Shown here in pieces: positions 35,508 to 45,087 of a DNA stretch of 64,000 bases. The stretch lies in the NCBI RefSeq assembly GCF_009884975.1, contig NZ_CP041970.1, forward strand, positions 2,914,001-2,978,000, read 5' to 3'. The notes beneath the pieces were generated by a model, which saw only the letters and a list, made by a program, of their open reading frames with translations, was not told the origin of the DNA and did no database searches. Source of the DNA: Acinetobacter dispersus. GTDB taxonomy: Bacteria > Pseudomonadota > Gammaproteobacteria > Pseudomonadales > Moraxellaceae. The translations under genes were made by a program, and so were the position numbers. Each line of letters starts with the position of its first letter. Position 1 is the first letter of the stretch.

Positions 35508-36398
35508 TTATGCCTCTGGCGGCAGGTATTGCTGAATAATGCTGGAAAAATCGAGATGCGCATTGCCGCGCATACACATTTGCTGATACAGCTGCTGCAC
35601 CATCCCACCCAATACGATCGGTTGTTTGACCTGCCCTGCCGCTTCTACTGCAAGACCCAAGTCTTTCAACATCAACTGTGTGGCAAAACCATCTTGATAG
35701 CCACGCGAAGCGGGGGCATTTTCATTAATCTGTGGCCATGGATTACAGACTTCCGAACTCCAGCAACGACCACTTGAGGTATTAATCACCCCAGCCAAGG
35801 CTTTTGGATCAATGCCCAGTTTGGCACCGAGTGCCATGCCTTCTGCCACGGCAGCCATCGAAATGCCGAGAATCAGGTTATTGCAGATTTTGGCAATTTG
35901 ACCTGCACCCACCTCACCGCAATGCACCAGGTTTTTGCCCATGTGACTGAGTACGGGTTTGACTTCATCAAAAGTCTGATCATTGGCACCCACCATAAAG
36001 GTCAAGGTCCCCGCCTGTGCACCGATGGTGCCACCCGAAACAGGCGCATCACAAATATGAATATTTTTACTCTGCGCAATCGCAGCAATATCCTTGATGG
36101 TTTGCGGGTCAATGGTACTGCTATCAATACATAAGCTGCCTGCTTTCAGTACTTCAAGTACCCCCTCTTCACCAAGATAGACTTCTTTGACATGTTTGGC
36201 CGCAGGTAACATGCTGATCAGCACATCGGCTTGTTTGGCAGCCGCTTGAGGACTGTCACAAACCACACCACCTGCCTCGGCAAAGTGCTGAATGGCCACT
36301 TCGCTAAGGTCATAACCATAGACGGTGAGTCCGGCTTTGAGTAGGTTGTGGGCCATTCTGCCACCCATATTGCCTAGACCGATAAAGGCGATATTCAT
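35508..36398 (-). CDS. mmsB: 3-hydroxyisobutyrate dehydrogenase
   Basis: 296 residues. The Rossmann motif is IAFIGLGNMGGRMAHNL. DAPVSGGTIGAQAGTLTFMVG is the substrate loop, and the catalytic Lys is in GQIAKICNNLILG. It oxidises 3-hydroxyisobutyrate to methylmalonate semialdehyde with NAD. Lies 14 bp after mmsA in the order typical of mms operons. Compare the distant homologue on the guaA island (7850-8722). Confidence 0.94.
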   Translation of the reverse strand: MNIAFIGLGNMGGRMAHNLLKAGLTVYGYDLSEVAIQHFAEAGGVVCDSPQAAAKQADVLISMLPAAKHVKEVYLGEEGVLEVLKAGSLCIDSSTIDPQTIKDIAAIAQSKNIHICDAPVSGGTIGAQAGTLTFMVGANDQTFDEVKPVLSHMGKNLVHCGEVGAGQIAKICNNLILGISMAAVAEGMALGAKLGIDPKALAGVINTSSGRCWSSEVCNPWPQINENAPASRGYQDGFATQLMLKDLGLAVEAAGQVKQPIVLGGMVQQLYQQMCMRGNAHLDFSSIIQQYLPPEA

Positions 36399-36412
36399 CC
36401 GTGATCCCCTTA

Positions 36413-37930
36413 TTAACGTAAACTGATGGTGGTATTGACACCGCCCACTTCATTACTGTCTTCAAACCAGCGACTGGTAATGGTTTTAGTTTGGGTATAG
36501 AACTGTACTGCCTGTTTGCCATAAGGGCCTAAATCACCGAGTTTTGAACCACGAGAGCCAGTAAAGCTAAAGAATGGTACAGGGACAGGAATAGGAATAT
36601 TGATGCCGACTTGACCGATATCAATCAGGTTCTGGAAAGTACGCGCAATCGCACCACTTTGCGTGAATAATCCCACACCATTACCAAATGGATTGGCATT
36701 GATCAACGCAATTGCTTCTTCAAGCGTATCGACACAAATAATAGCCAGTACTGGGCCAAAGATTTCTTCTTTATAAATGCGCATGTCGGTATTCACTCCA
36801 CTGAAAATCGTCGCCCCGACAAAGTTGCCTGACTCATAACCGTGTACCTGAACATCACGACCATCGAGTAACAGTTCTGCACCTTGCTCGACACCACTAT
36901 TGATCAAATCCAGTACACGGGCTTTGGCACGTTTTGAAATCACGGGGCCAATATCAGTATTTGGTTCATGCCCTGCATTAACAGTTAGTGTTTTGGCTTT
37001 TTCGACTAACTCTGCAATCCAGTGTTTACTGTCTCCGACCATCACCGCAACCGACAACGCCATACAACGTTGCCCTGCCGCACCAAATGCCGCACCGACT
37101 AAAGCATTCAGCGTTTGTTCTTTATTGGCATCTGGCATTACCGCGACATGGTTTTTCGCACCCATCATCGACTGCACACGTTTGCCATGTTGTCCTGCAA
37201 GGTTATACACATGTGTGCCAACCGCAGTCGAACCGACAAATGAAATCGCTTTAATATCAGCATGGGTACACAGACGATCAACTACCTCTTTACCGCCATG
37301 CACCACATTCAACACCCCTGCTGGGATACCTGCCTGAATCGCAAGTTCGACTAACATCATGGTCGAAAGCGGATCTTGCTCAGAAGGTTTCAATACAAAG
37401 GTATTGCCACATACAATCGCCATTGGGAACATCCAGAGCGGGATCATGGCTGGGAAATTAAATGGCGTAATGCCTGCACACACACCCAAAGGCTGCTGTA
37501 AGGTATAGGTATCGACACCACGTGCGACACCTTCAACATATTCACCCATTTGCAAGGTGCCAACTGAACAGGCATGCTCAACCACTTCTAAACCGCGTTG
37601 AATATCACCTTCTGCATCCGCCAAAGTCTTGCCTTGTTCCGCAGTCAGTACCTGTGCAATCTCCTTCATATTGGCACGAATCAGGTCTTGCAGTTTCAGC
37701 ATGATACGCATACGTGCCTGAATCGGGGTTTGACGCCAAGACGCAAATGCTGCTTGTGCAGACTGAATTGCCGCATCGACTTCCTGCACCGTAGCAAATG
37801 GCACACGACCAATCACTTCCTGCGTTGCAGGATTAATAATGTCTTGCCATTGTTGGGTTTCAGATTCGATAAAACTGCCGTTAATGAGTAACTTGGCTGT
37901 TTCCAATTGAATATTTTGGATTGTGTTCAT
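36413..37930 (-). CDS. mmsA: methylmalonate-semialdehyde dehydrogenase (acylating)
   Basis: 505 residues. [19 protein letters not shown] and the nucleophilic Cys in [14 protein letters not shown] are specific for CoA-acylating methylmalonate semialdehyde dehydrogenases. [20 protein letters not shown] near the end is likewise typical. It makes propionyl-CoA, CO2 and NADH. First gene of the seven-gene unit, divergent from a LysR regulator 165 bp away. Confidence 0.95.
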   Translation of the reverse strand: MNTIQNIQLETAKLLINGSFIESETQQWQDIINPATQEVIGRVPFATVQEVDAAIQSAQAAFASWRQTPIQARMRIMLKLQDLIRANMKEIAQVLTAEQGKTLADAEGDIQRGLEVVEHACSVGTLQMGEYVEGVARGVDTYTLQQPLGVCAGITPFNFPAMIPLWMFPMAIVCGNTFVLKPSEQDPLSTMMLVELAIQAGIPAGVLNVVHGGKEVVDRLCTHADIKAISFVGSTAVGTHVYNLAGQHGKRVQSMMGAKNHVAVMPDANKEQTLNALVGAAFGAAGQRCMALSVAVMVGDSKHWIAELVEKAKTLTVNAGHEPNTDIGPVISKRAKARVLDLINSGVEQGAELLLDGRDVQVHGYESGNFVGATIFSGVNTDMRIYKEEIFGPVLAIICVDTLEEAIALINANPFGNGVGLFTQSGAIARTFQNLIDIGQVGINIPIPVPVPFFSFTGSRGSKLGDLGPYGKQAVQFYTQTKTITSRWFEDSNEVGGVNTTISLR

Positions 37931-38053
37931 AACCTCTCCATAGGCCGTATTTTTATTGTGTTCAGTGTTCAGAAAATATCGATCGTCGTATTTTCTTTAT
38001 TCAGGTTTTATTCGAGACTAGCAAAGAAAGCTTTGACCACCAACGCAAATTAA

Positions 38054-38080
38054 TGCACGATCGTTGTGCAAATATGCACA
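38054..38080. promoter_or_regulatory. probable LysR-type operator in the mmsA/lysR gap
   Basis: Three TGCAC half-sites: TGCAC (38054-38058) and GTGCA (38066-38070) form one inverted repeat, and TGTGCA-AATA-TGCACA (38065-38080) forms a second sharing the middle half. They lie 16-42 bp before the regulator start, fitting autoregulation and control of mmsA. Confidence 0.5.
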
Positions 38081-38095
38081 TGGACGACAATAACA

Positions 38096-38977
38096 ATGAA
38101 AGTGGATTGGGATCATCTACAGTTTTTTTTAGTGTTGGCACGGACTAAAACCTTGACCAATGCGGCACGGATCATCGGCGTAGAACACAGTACCGTGGCA
38201 CGGCGGATTCAGGCGTTGGAGCAAGCTTTAGGGGTGACCTTATTTAAACGTGAGGCCTCTGGTTATGAGCTGACGCTAGAAGGAATGGCATTGGTGCCGC
38301 GGGTTGAGCAAATGGAATACGCTTTCCTGCAAATTGAAAAACCGCATCAACCTTTGCAAGGCCGTGTGCGAATTGGCACACCTGAGGGTTTTGGTACGGC
38401 GTTTTTAGCCCGCTTGTTAGCAGAGTTTTCCATACAGTATCCCTCGCTCACCATTGACCTGATTCCAGTGCCGAAAATGATCAAACTGTCGCATCGTGAA
38501 GCAGATATTGTGGTCTCGATTGAACGACCCACCTCTGGTCCCTATATCATTACGCGACTCTCGGATTATTGTTTAAAAATTTATGGCAGTAAAAGCTATC
38601 TGTCTCAGCATCCCCCGATTCGGCATTTACAGGATTTAACCCCGCATCGCTTCGTCAATTATATTGATGATTTGGTCTATAGCCCCGAGCTGTACTGTCT
38701 GGAACGCTTACCTTTAAAACTGAACGCTAATTTCCGCAGCAGTAGTATTTTAGCGCAGCAGATTGCAGTGAGTGCGGGTGCAGGATTGGCGATTTTGCCC
38801 AAGTTTTTAGCCAATGATAAACCTGAACTTGAAACAGTATTAGAACAACAAGTGCGCTACACCCATACCTTTTGGATGCTGACTTTTGTCGATTTGCAGC
38901 ACGAACCCCGCATTAAACTGGTCTGGGATTATCTACGCAAACAGGCTGATCAATATCAGCACTTATTGGTGGATTAA
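38096..38977 (+). CDS. LysR-type regulator, probable regulator of the valine operon
   Basis: 293 residues. The N-terminal helix-turn-helix is DWDHLQFFLVLARTKTLTNAAR, GVEHSTVARRIQALEQALGVTLF, then a short effector-binding domain. It is transcribed away from mmsA across a 165-bp gap that contains the TGCAC repeats. The start MKVDWDH at 38096 is chosen; an extension to 38066 would consume the operator. Control of the mms operon is inferred from orientation. Confidence 0.9.
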   Translation: MKVDWDHLQFFLVLARTKTLTNAARIIGVEHSTVARRIQALEQALGVTLFKREASGYELTLEGMALVPRVEQMEYAFLQIEKPHQPLQGRVRIGTPEGFGTAFLARLLAEFSIQYPSLTIDLIPVPKMIKLSHREADIVVSIERPTSGPYIITRLSDYCLKIYGSKSYLSQHPPIRHLQDLTPHRFVNYIDDLVYSPELYCLERLPLKLNANFRSSSILAQQIAVSAGAGLAILPKFLANDKPELETVLEQQVRYTHTFWMLTFVDLQHEPRIKLVWDYLRKQADQYQHLLVD

Positions 38978-38995
38978 ACACATTGACTAGACCAT

Positions 38996-39025
38996 AAAAA
39001 ACCGATCAATGTAGATCGGTTTTTT
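38996..39025. terminator. bidirectional intrinsic terminator
   Basis: AAAAAACCGATC, 6-base loop, GATCGGTTTTTT between the convergent lysR and cycA-like genes. Confidence 0.92.
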
Positions 39026-39041
39026 ACTGAATAGACATGAA

Positions 39042-40478
39042 CTATTGTGCTAATTCACGACCCAGTTTTTTCATGCGTGGTTTATACATCAGCTGATAGG
39101 TCACAGCCAAAATGACTATCCATAATGGGCTAACATAAAGTGCTTTTAAGGTATCTGGCTCAAGTGCCAAAATCACCAAAGCGAATAACAGGAAAGCAAT
39201 CACGATATAGGACATGAATACGCCACCCGGCATTTTAAACTTCGATTGTGCATGCAGTTCTGGACGTAGCTTACGGTAGCGCAGATAGCACACCATGATC
39301 AGACTCCAGACACTAATGAATAGAATCACACATAGTGAGCTCGCCAGTGTGAAGGCTTCAAGGGTATTCGGTACAAAATATTGTAATACCGCACCGCCCA
39401 TAATAAACACACATGAGAAAATCAAACCATTGGCTGGAACGGCACTTTTGGATAAACGACCAAAGGCATTCGGTGCCTGACCATCTTTAGACAGACCAAA
39501 TAGCATCCGACTGGTGGAGAACACACCACTGTTCATGGAAGACATGACTGAAGACAGTACCACCAAATTCATGATGATCGCCGATGTCACAATCCCAGCA
39601 TTTAAGAACAATTCTACAAATGGGCTCTTATCTGCACGGATAATGTTCCACGGTGTCACGGACATCACCACCAATAAGGCCAACACATAGAACAAGATAA
39701 TACGAATCGGAATCGCATTAATAGCCTTTGGCAAATTCTTATGTGGGTCTTTGGTTTCAGCAGCGGTGGTTCCAATCAGTTCCACGCCGACAAAGGCGAA
39801 TACAGCAATCTGAAAACCTGCCAAGAAACCATCCAGACCTTTAGGAAACATACCACCATGCGACCAGACATTACTGAGCGAAGCGACACCGCCATGCGGT
39901 GCATGGAAATGGCTAAAGATCATATAGCCACCGACACCGATCAAGCCAATAATCGCTAAAATCTTGATCAGGGCAAACCAGAACTCAATTTCACCAAACA
40001 GACGTACCGTCAGCAGATTCAAGAACAGCACAAATAGCACACAGCCTGCGCTAATGGCAGCCTGTCCAATTGGGGTAAACATGGTGCCTTCAGGCAGCCA
40101 GAAGGTTAAATAATTGATCACGGCGGCCAGATCGGCAATACCGACCAGTACCCAACCCAACCAATAGGTCCAGCCCATGTAGTAGCCAGCCCATGGCCCA
40201 ATCAGGTCGTGCGCCATATCAACAAATGATTTGTAGTGTAGATTGGCAAGCAACAACTCACCGAGTGCTCGCATTAAGAAGAAGAACATTCCACCAATAA
40301 TCATGTAAATAAACAGAATCGATGGGCCTGCCAAGGAGATGGTTTTGCCTGAGCCCATAAAGAGCCCTGTACCAATGGCACCGCCGATTGCAATCAATTG
40401 CAAATGGCGATTTGAAAGTTTTCTTTGTAAGTCTTGGGGCGACTGTTCGCCTTCTGACTGATGCTGTGTAACCGTCAT
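39042..40478 (-). CDS. cycA: D-alanine/D-serine/glycine-type amino acid permease
   Basis: 478 residues, 12 membrane helices, AAT family of APC carriers. The N-terminus LQRKLSNRHLQLIAIGGAIGTGLFMGSGKTI is diagnostic, as are helix 6 AVFAFVGVELIGTTAAETKDP and the block after it. Placement next to alr and dadA supports alanine/glycine uptake like E. coli CycA. It lies 190 bp after ridA behind a terminator, so it probably has its own promoter. Confidence 0.9.
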   Translation of the reverse strand: MTVTQHQSEGEQSPQDLQRKLSNRHLQLIAIGGAIGTGLFMGSGKTISLAGPSILFIYMIIGGMFFFLMRALGELLLANLHYKSFVDMAHDLIGPWAGYYMGWTYWLGWVLVGIADLAAVINYLTFWLPEGTMFTPIGQAAISAGCVLFVLFLNLLTVRLFGEIEFWFALIKILAIIGLIGVGGYMIFSHFHAPHGGVASLSNVWSHGGMFPKGLDGFLAGFQIAVFAFVGVELIGTTAAETKDPHKNLPKAINAIPIRIILFYVLALLVVMSVTPWNIIRADKSPFVELFLNAGIVTSAIIMNLVVLSSVMSSMNSGVFSTSRMLFGLSKDGQAPNAFGRLSKSAVPANGLIFSCVFIMGGAVLQYFVPNTLEAFTLASSLCVILFISVWSLIMVCYLRYRKLRPELHAQSKFKMPGGVFMSYIVIAFLLFALVILALEPDTLKALYVSPLWIVILAVTYQLMYKPRMKKLGRELAQ

Positions 40479-40649
40479 CTTAAGTTCCTTTTACTCTTTC
40501 CTAAATGAGTCAGCCTTGATTTATGTGCCATACCCTAGCTGTCTTTTTAAGACTGCTGACTCATCTTCGATTGCAAGAAAATACGTATCTGACTACGTTT
40601 TATCTACTGCAAATACGTTACTTTTCTTCTTTTTTTATATTTTTTAAAC

Positions 40650-40676
40650 AAAAATAAAGCGGATCGCTTTATTTTT
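40650..40676 (-). terminator. terminator overlapping the ridA stop codon
   Basis: AAAAATAAAGCG, GAT, CGCTTTATTTTT. On the minus strand the 5' arm of the stem contains the last Lys codon and the TAA of ridA (40669-40671); a short U-rich stretch follows. Confidence 0.7.
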
Positions 40677-41028
40677 GTGCTGCAACAATTGCAATTTCGA
40701 TCAACCATTTTGGATTGACCAAATCGGCCTGAATGGTGGCACGTGAAGGTGCGACATGACCTTTTAACCAATCAATCCAAATGGTATTGACCACAGGGAA
40801 ATCTGAAAGATCTTTTAAAAATAGTTGTGCTGAGAGTAGACGAGATTTATCCGTCCCTGCTGAAGCAAGTAATTGTTCAATGGTTGCAAGCACTTCACGA
40901 GTTTGTCCTTCAATATCTAAGTCGGCATTTTTAGGCACCTGACCTGACAAATACACCACCTTATTGAATACTGTGACTGCACTCATCACTTCATTGGTAT
41001 TGAGCTTTTGAATATCTGAATGTGACAT
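40669..41028 (-). CDS. RidA family reactive-imine deaminase
   Basis: 119 residues. The active-site Arg is kept in APSRATIQADLVNP, followed by WLIEIAIVAA, so it can act on 2-aminoacrylate/iminopyruvate, unlike the Rid protein at 24300. Members in dad operons remove imines released by D-amino-acid dehydrogenase. It lies 9 bp after the alanine racemase gene. Assignment to a catalytic RidA is good. Confidence 0.92.
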   Translation of the reverse strand: MSHSDIQKLNTNEVMSAVTVFNKVVYLSGQVPKNADLDIEGQTREVLATIEQLLASAGTDKSRLLSAQLFLKDLSDFPVVNTIWIDWLKGHVAPSRATIQADLVNPKWLIEIAIVAAQK

Positions 41029-41037
41029 GATAAATCC

Positions 41038-42141
41038 TTATTCCTGAGTCATAAATGAAACGCGCGCAGTCACGCCACACATCAGTTCATAACCGATGGT
41101 GCCTGAAGTTACTGCGACGTCGTCAATGGGTAAAACTGTTCCTGAACTAGACTGCCCCCATAACACCACTTCGCTGCCAACATCGGCATCGCTGATTGGG
41201 CTGAGGTCCACAGCCAGCATGTCCATGCTGACCCGCCCAATGGTTTGAGTCCGAATTCCATTCACCAAAACTGGCGTACCAGTGGCTGAAATCCGTTGAT
41301 AACCATCGGCATAGCCACACGCCACGATACCAATACGGATCGGTTGCTCGGCCACATAGCTGGAGCCGTAGCCAACACTTTCATTGGCATTGAGTTCTTG
41401 CACGGCAATAATTTCACTACGCAGACTCATGCTCGGTGCAAGGCCCCAATCTTGAATCGTGTGTTTAGGATAATCGGGAGAACTGCCGTACAGCATGATG
41501 CCACCACGGACATAATCCGATTGCAATTGGGTTCGATATCTTAAGATTGCAGCACTATTACTGACGGATCTTTCCCCCGGCAAACCTTCAATGCTGGCTT
41601 CAAATTGCTGCAGTTGATAGTCAATACCTGTTTGCCCAAAACGGTCACCATCAGCATCGGAGAAATGCATCATATGGGTAATACTGGCAATTTTGTCTGA
41701 TTGGCTAAGCTGCTGCCAAATGTCACGGTATTGCTGTGGTTTGAAACCTAGACGATTCATACCACTGTTCATTTTGAGAAAAATATCGAACTGAGCGGGA
41801 GCACAATGTTGTTGTATCCATTGCAATTGTTGCTGATTGTGGACGGTAAAACTTAATTGGTACTGTACACAATCAAACAGGTCTTGCGCTGAAAAAATCC
41901 CTTCAAGCAGTAGAATAGGTCCTGTCCAGCCTAAAGCACGTAAGCGTTTTGCCTCATCAATATCGAGTAAGGCAAAGCCATCTGCGCTTTTAAAAGATTC
42001 ATAGACACGCTCAATCCCATGCCCATACGCATTGGCTTTGACCACCGCAAACACTTTGCTGTTGGGTACCGACTGCCTGACGACCGCTAGGTTTTGGCGT
42101 AAGGCTTGGGTATGGATGACTGCAGTAATCGGACGAGGCAT
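41038..42141 (-). CDS. dadX: alanine racemase, catabolic
   Basis: 367 residues. The PLP-binding Lys is in VFAVVKANAYGHGIERV near residue 34. The second catalytic residue, Tyr, is in GYGSSY. The C-terminal RVSMDMLAVDLS closes the active site. It interconverts L- and D-alanine so that DadA can oxidise the D form. Located between dadA and ridA. Without other loci in view I cannot exclude that it also serves cell-wall synthesis as the only racemase. Confidence 0.92.
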   Translation of the reverse strand: MPRPITAVIHTQALRQNLAVVRQSVPNSKVFAVVKANAYGHGIERVYESFKSADGFALLDIDEAKRLRALGWTGPILLLEGIFSAQDLFDCVQYQLSFTVHNQQQLQWIQQHCAPAQFDIFLKMNSGMNRLGFKPQQYRDIWQQLSQSDKIASITHMMHFSDADGDRFGQTGIDYQLQQFEASIEGLPGERSVSNSAAILRYRTQLQSDYVRGGIMLYGSSPDYPKHTIQDWGLAPSMSLRSEIIAVQELNANESVGYGSSYVAEQPIRIGIVACGYADGYQRISATGTPVLVNGIRTQTIGRVSMDMLAVDLSPISDADVGSEVVLWGQSSSGTVLPIDDVAVTSGTIGYELMCGVTARVSFMTQE

Positions 42142-42164
42142 ACGATACTTCCTTGTATGTTCAA

Positions 42165-43421
42165 TTATGCAGCGTGTGAATAACGTTGAATCGACAAGCC
42201 ATCAGTGCTGATGTCTGGACGATGATTCATGACCAGATCACTGATCAATTTTCCAGAACCGCAGGCCATGGTCCAACCTAAAGTGCCATGCCCTGTATTC
42301 AGGAACAGATTCTTATATTGCGTTGCACCAATAATCGGTGTGCTGTCAGGTGTCATCGGACGCAAACCTGTCCAGAACGATGCTTGAGCAAGATCGCCAC
42401 CTGGGAATAGATCTTGAGTCACCATTTCTAAGGTTGCACGACGATCTTCTTTTAGACCAAGATTAAAACCACTGAGCTCAGCCATACCACCAACACGGAT
42501 ACGTTGATCGAAACGTGTCAAAGCAACTTTATAGGTTTCATCCAATACCGTTGATTGTGGTGCAAATTTTGGTTCCACAATCGGGATCGTAAGCGAATAA
42601 CCTTTCACTGGATAAACAGGTAAATTCAGCTCCAGTGGTTTCAGGAAATCACGTGAATAACTACCAAAAGCCAGTACAAAACGGTCGGCTGTTAAAATCG
42701 CACCATCGACCATGACGCCTTTGATTTCATCGCCTTCAACAATCAGCTTTTCAACATTTTGATCGAATTTAAATTCCACACCCAAATCTTGGGCCAATTT
42801 TGCCAAGGCATTGGTAAACAGATAACAATCACCTGTTTCATCATTCGGCAGATGTAAACCACCCACCAATTTATCAGTATGCGCTAAGGCAGGTTCTACC
42901 GTACCCAACTCTTGTGCATTCAACAAATCAAAGTCAACACCGCACTCTTTGAGTACTTGAATATCACGCTGTACAGCTTCAAGTTGTGCCTCGTTACGAA
43001 ACACTTGTAAGGTACCTTTCGCGCGGTTTTCGTAGTTGATTCCTGTTTGTGCTCTGAGATCGCGTAAGCAGTCACGGCTGTATTCTGCAACACGCATCAT
43101 GCGTTCTTTATTCACTGCATAGCTTTGTGGATTACAGTTTTTCAGCATCTGAGCCATCCACTGCAACTGCCACATACTGCCATCAATATTGATTGCTAAT
43201 GGCGCGTGATGTTGGAACATCCATTTTACGGCTTTAAAAGGAATACCGGGCGCTGCCCACGGCGTTGAATATCCTGGGGAGATTTGGCCTGCGTTACCAA
43301 AACTGGTTTCTTTTGCAGGTCCTGACTGACGGTCAAGTACCGTCACTTGCGCACCTTGTTGTGCAAGATAATAGGCACTTGCCACACCAATGACGCCACT
43401 TCCTAAAACGATTACGCGCAT
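42165..43421 (-). CDS. dadA: D-amino acid dehydrogenase small subunit
   Basis: 418 residues. The N-terminal FAD motif is [21 protein letters not shown]. The family block is [19 protein letters not shown] and the C-terminal one [21 protein letters not shown] membrane-associated flavoprotein, it oxidises D-alanine to pyruvate and ammonia into the respiratory chain. ATG 43421 is chosen since GAGGG lies upstream; the longer frame is not needed. First gene of dadA-alr-ridA, divergent from an Lrp-type gene. Confidence 0.95.
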   Translation of the reverse strand: MRVIVLGSGVIGVASAYYLAQQGAQVTVLDRQSGPAKETSFGNAGQISPGYSTPWAAPGIPFKAVKWMFQHHAPLAINIDGSMWQLQWMAQMLKNCNPQSYAVNKERMMRVAEYSRDCLRDLRAQTGINYENRAKGTLQVFRNEAQLEAVQRDIQVLKECGVDFDLLNAQELGTVEPALAHTDKLVGGLHLPNDETGDCYLFTNALAKLAQDLGVEFKFDQNVEKLIVEGDEIKGVMVDGAILTADRFVLAFGSYSRDFLKPLELNLPVYPVKGYSLTIPIVEPKFAPQSTVLDETYKVALTRFDQRIRVGGMAELSGFNLGLKEDRRATLEMVTQDLFPGGDLAQASFWTGLRPMTPDSTPIIGATQYKNLFLNTGHGTLGWTMACGSGKLISDLVMNHRPDISTDGLSIQRYSHAA

Positions 43422-43456
43422 AATAGATCCCTCACGCACACACTAGGTTATTTAAC

Positions 43457-43506
43457 TAGTATATTTTTGGATCAATAGTTTTTTTCACTGATTTTATGAC
43501 TATAAT
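43457..43506. promoter_or_regulatory. possible Lrp box and -10 between dadA and the lrp-like gene
   Basis: TAGTATATTTTTGGA at 43457-43471 matches 13 of 15 positions of the Lrp consensus YAGHAWATTWTDCTR. A TATAAT lies at 43501-43506, facing the lrp-like gene; its -35 is not clear. Confidence 0.4.
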
Positions 43507-43560
43507 CTAGGTAATTTAATATTTTTATCGCGAAAAAATTAAAATAAAAGGGAATCTTCT

Positions 43561-44028
43561 ATGCGTAAATTAGACCGTATTGATCGCCTGATTTTAGATA
43601 TTTTGCAGCGTGAGGGCCGAATTGCGATCAGTGAACTTGCTTCACGGGTCAACCTCTCCACGACGCCTTGCTCGGAACGAGTGAAGCGTTTAGAACGCGA
43701 AGGGATTATTGTGGGCTACTATGCTCGACTCAACCCAGCTTATGTCGATCGCAGCCTGCTGGTGTTTTTGGAAATCAAACTGTCTGCTAAATCTGGTGAT
43801 GTATTTGATCAGGTAGCACGTGATTTGGTTGATATTCCAGAGGTATTGGAATGCCATCTCATTTCAGGCGAATTTGATTATCTAGTAAAGGCACGTTTAA
43901 AAGAAATGAGTGCTTATCGACGCCTATTAGGTGATTTATTAAAAAAACTGCCTGCCTCTGCTTCTTCACATAGCTATATTGTGATGGAAGAAGTTAAAGA
44001 ATCTTTATATTTAGATATGGGTATATAA
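43561..44028 (+). CDS. dadR: Lrp/AsnC family regulator of alanine catabolism
   Basis: 155 residues. The N-terminal helix-turn-helix is DRLILDILQREGRIAISELA, STTPCSERVKRLEREGII, followed by the RAM effector domain GEFDYLVKARLKEMSAYR. Orientation opposite dadA, with an Lrp-like box between them, suggests it controls the dad genes in response to alanine, as BkdR/DadR-type regulators do. A terminator follows 13 bp later. Confidence 0.88.
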   Translation: MRKLDRIDRLILDILQREGRIAISELASRVNLSTTPCSERVKRLEREGIIVGYYARLNPAYVDRSLLVFLEIKLSAKSGDVFDQVARDLVDIPEVLECHLISGEFDYLVKARLKEMSAYRRLLGDLLKKLPASASSHSYIVMEEVKESLYLDMGI

Positions 44029-44041
44029 ACTTTTACCCAAC

Positions 44042-44068
44042 AAAAAAGCCCTGATGTAAGGGCTTTTA
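44042..44068. terminator. bidirectional terminator
   Basis: AAAAGCCCT, GATGTA, AGGGCTTTT between convergent dadR and rraB. Confidence 0.9.
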
Positions 44069-44089
44069 TTAGATCGAGCTTGATCTGTT

Positions 44090-44455
44090 TTACTCATCTT
44101 CGTCGTAAATATAGCTCATACAACCCCAACCATCATATTCACCATTGAACTCTTTGGCGATCTTGGTCATCCATTCTTCCAAGTCTTCAATATCTTCATA
44201 TTCCAAAATCATGTTGACGTGAATATTCAGTACCCAAAGATCTGAACCATCTGAATGTACTTCTTCCTGAAAAAATGAAATTTTTTGTTCTTGGTGTAAA
44301 AGATGCAAGGCACATTTTTCAACCTGTTCTTGTTTTTCAAAAACAATCGAAAATTCGACTTCATGTGGCTCGTTGAGTTCATTACCATCTTCAACCATCT
44401 GCCATAGCACGTTGCCATTATCATTGTCTGGGAATTGGTCATAGTCGCGAGTCAT
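44090..44455 (-). CDS. rraB: RraB family ribonuclease E inhibitor
   Basis: 121 residues, strongly acidic. The start FPDNDNGNVLWQMVEDGNEL and the end FNGEYDGWGCMSY are the conserved edges of RraB. The family binds RNase E and modulates RNA turnover in the cytoplasm. Monocistronic. Confidence 0.85.
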   Translation of the reverse strand: MTRDYDQFPDNDNGNVLWQMVEDGNELNEPHEVEFSIVFEKQEQVEKCALHLLHQEQKISFFQEEVHSDGSDLWVLNIHVNMILEYEDIEDLEEWMTKIAKEFNGEYDGWGCMSYIYDEDE

Positions 44456-44581
44456 ATAAATATCCTTTGTTGTGTTTTGGACTTGATATTTGGCTATAGA
44501 TTAACCGATTTTTATGTCATTTTTTAGACGGATTAATAGCAATATTGTAGTCAAAAAATGATCAACCCAAAATATCGTGGC

Positions 44582-45064
44582 TTACTGTATTTCAATACAG
44601 TCCAAGCACAACACCACCTGATCTAAACAACGAACCCCATTTTCATAAATCGGTTCTGGATAGTCTTTAAAAGCATCTCGTTCAATATGCGACAGACGAA
44701 ACCCGCACTTTTGATACAGTGCCAATTGATTCAGACTGGAATTGCCTGTTTTAACCCATAAGGTGTGTATATTCAGCTGCTTGGAAGACTCGATTACATG
44801 TTGAATCAATGCTTTGGCTAAGCCTTGTCCTTGATAGCCATCCGCCACGGTTAGATTTTTAATTTCAGCTTGATCATCCATTTCGAGTAAACACAGCTGA
44901 GCAATGATCTGGGCTTGATCATTCAAGATCACAAAGATTTTTGAATCAAATAAATATGTTTCGATCTCTACCCAACTCGGATCAGCCTCTAACAACAATG
45001 TTTTTAATTGATCTTGTTGTACCTGTGACAGTAGCTTCCAGAGAACGCATTGAATTGAATACAT
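44582..45064 (-). CDS. GNAT family N-acetyltransferase
   Basis: 160 residues. Motif A of the acetyl-CoA site reads NLTVADGYQGQGLAKALIQHVI; NQLALYQKCGFRLSHIERDAF is motif B. It resembles small GNATs of unknown substrate, with partial likeness to the AAC(6')/YncA group. It lies 23 bp after rluA on the same strand and may be co-transcribed. A specific acceptor cannot be named. Confidence 0.85.
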   Translation of the reverse strand: MYSIQCVLWKLLSQVQQDQLKTLLLEADPSWVEIETYLFDSKIFVILNDQAQIIAQLCLLEMDDQAEIKNLTVADGYQGQGLAKALIQHVIESSKQLNIHTLWVKTGNSSLNQLALYQKCGFRLSHIERDAFKDYPEPIYENGVRCLDQVVLCLDCIEIQ

Positions 45065-45087
45065 GATCTTGCCTATTTATTGTTGGC

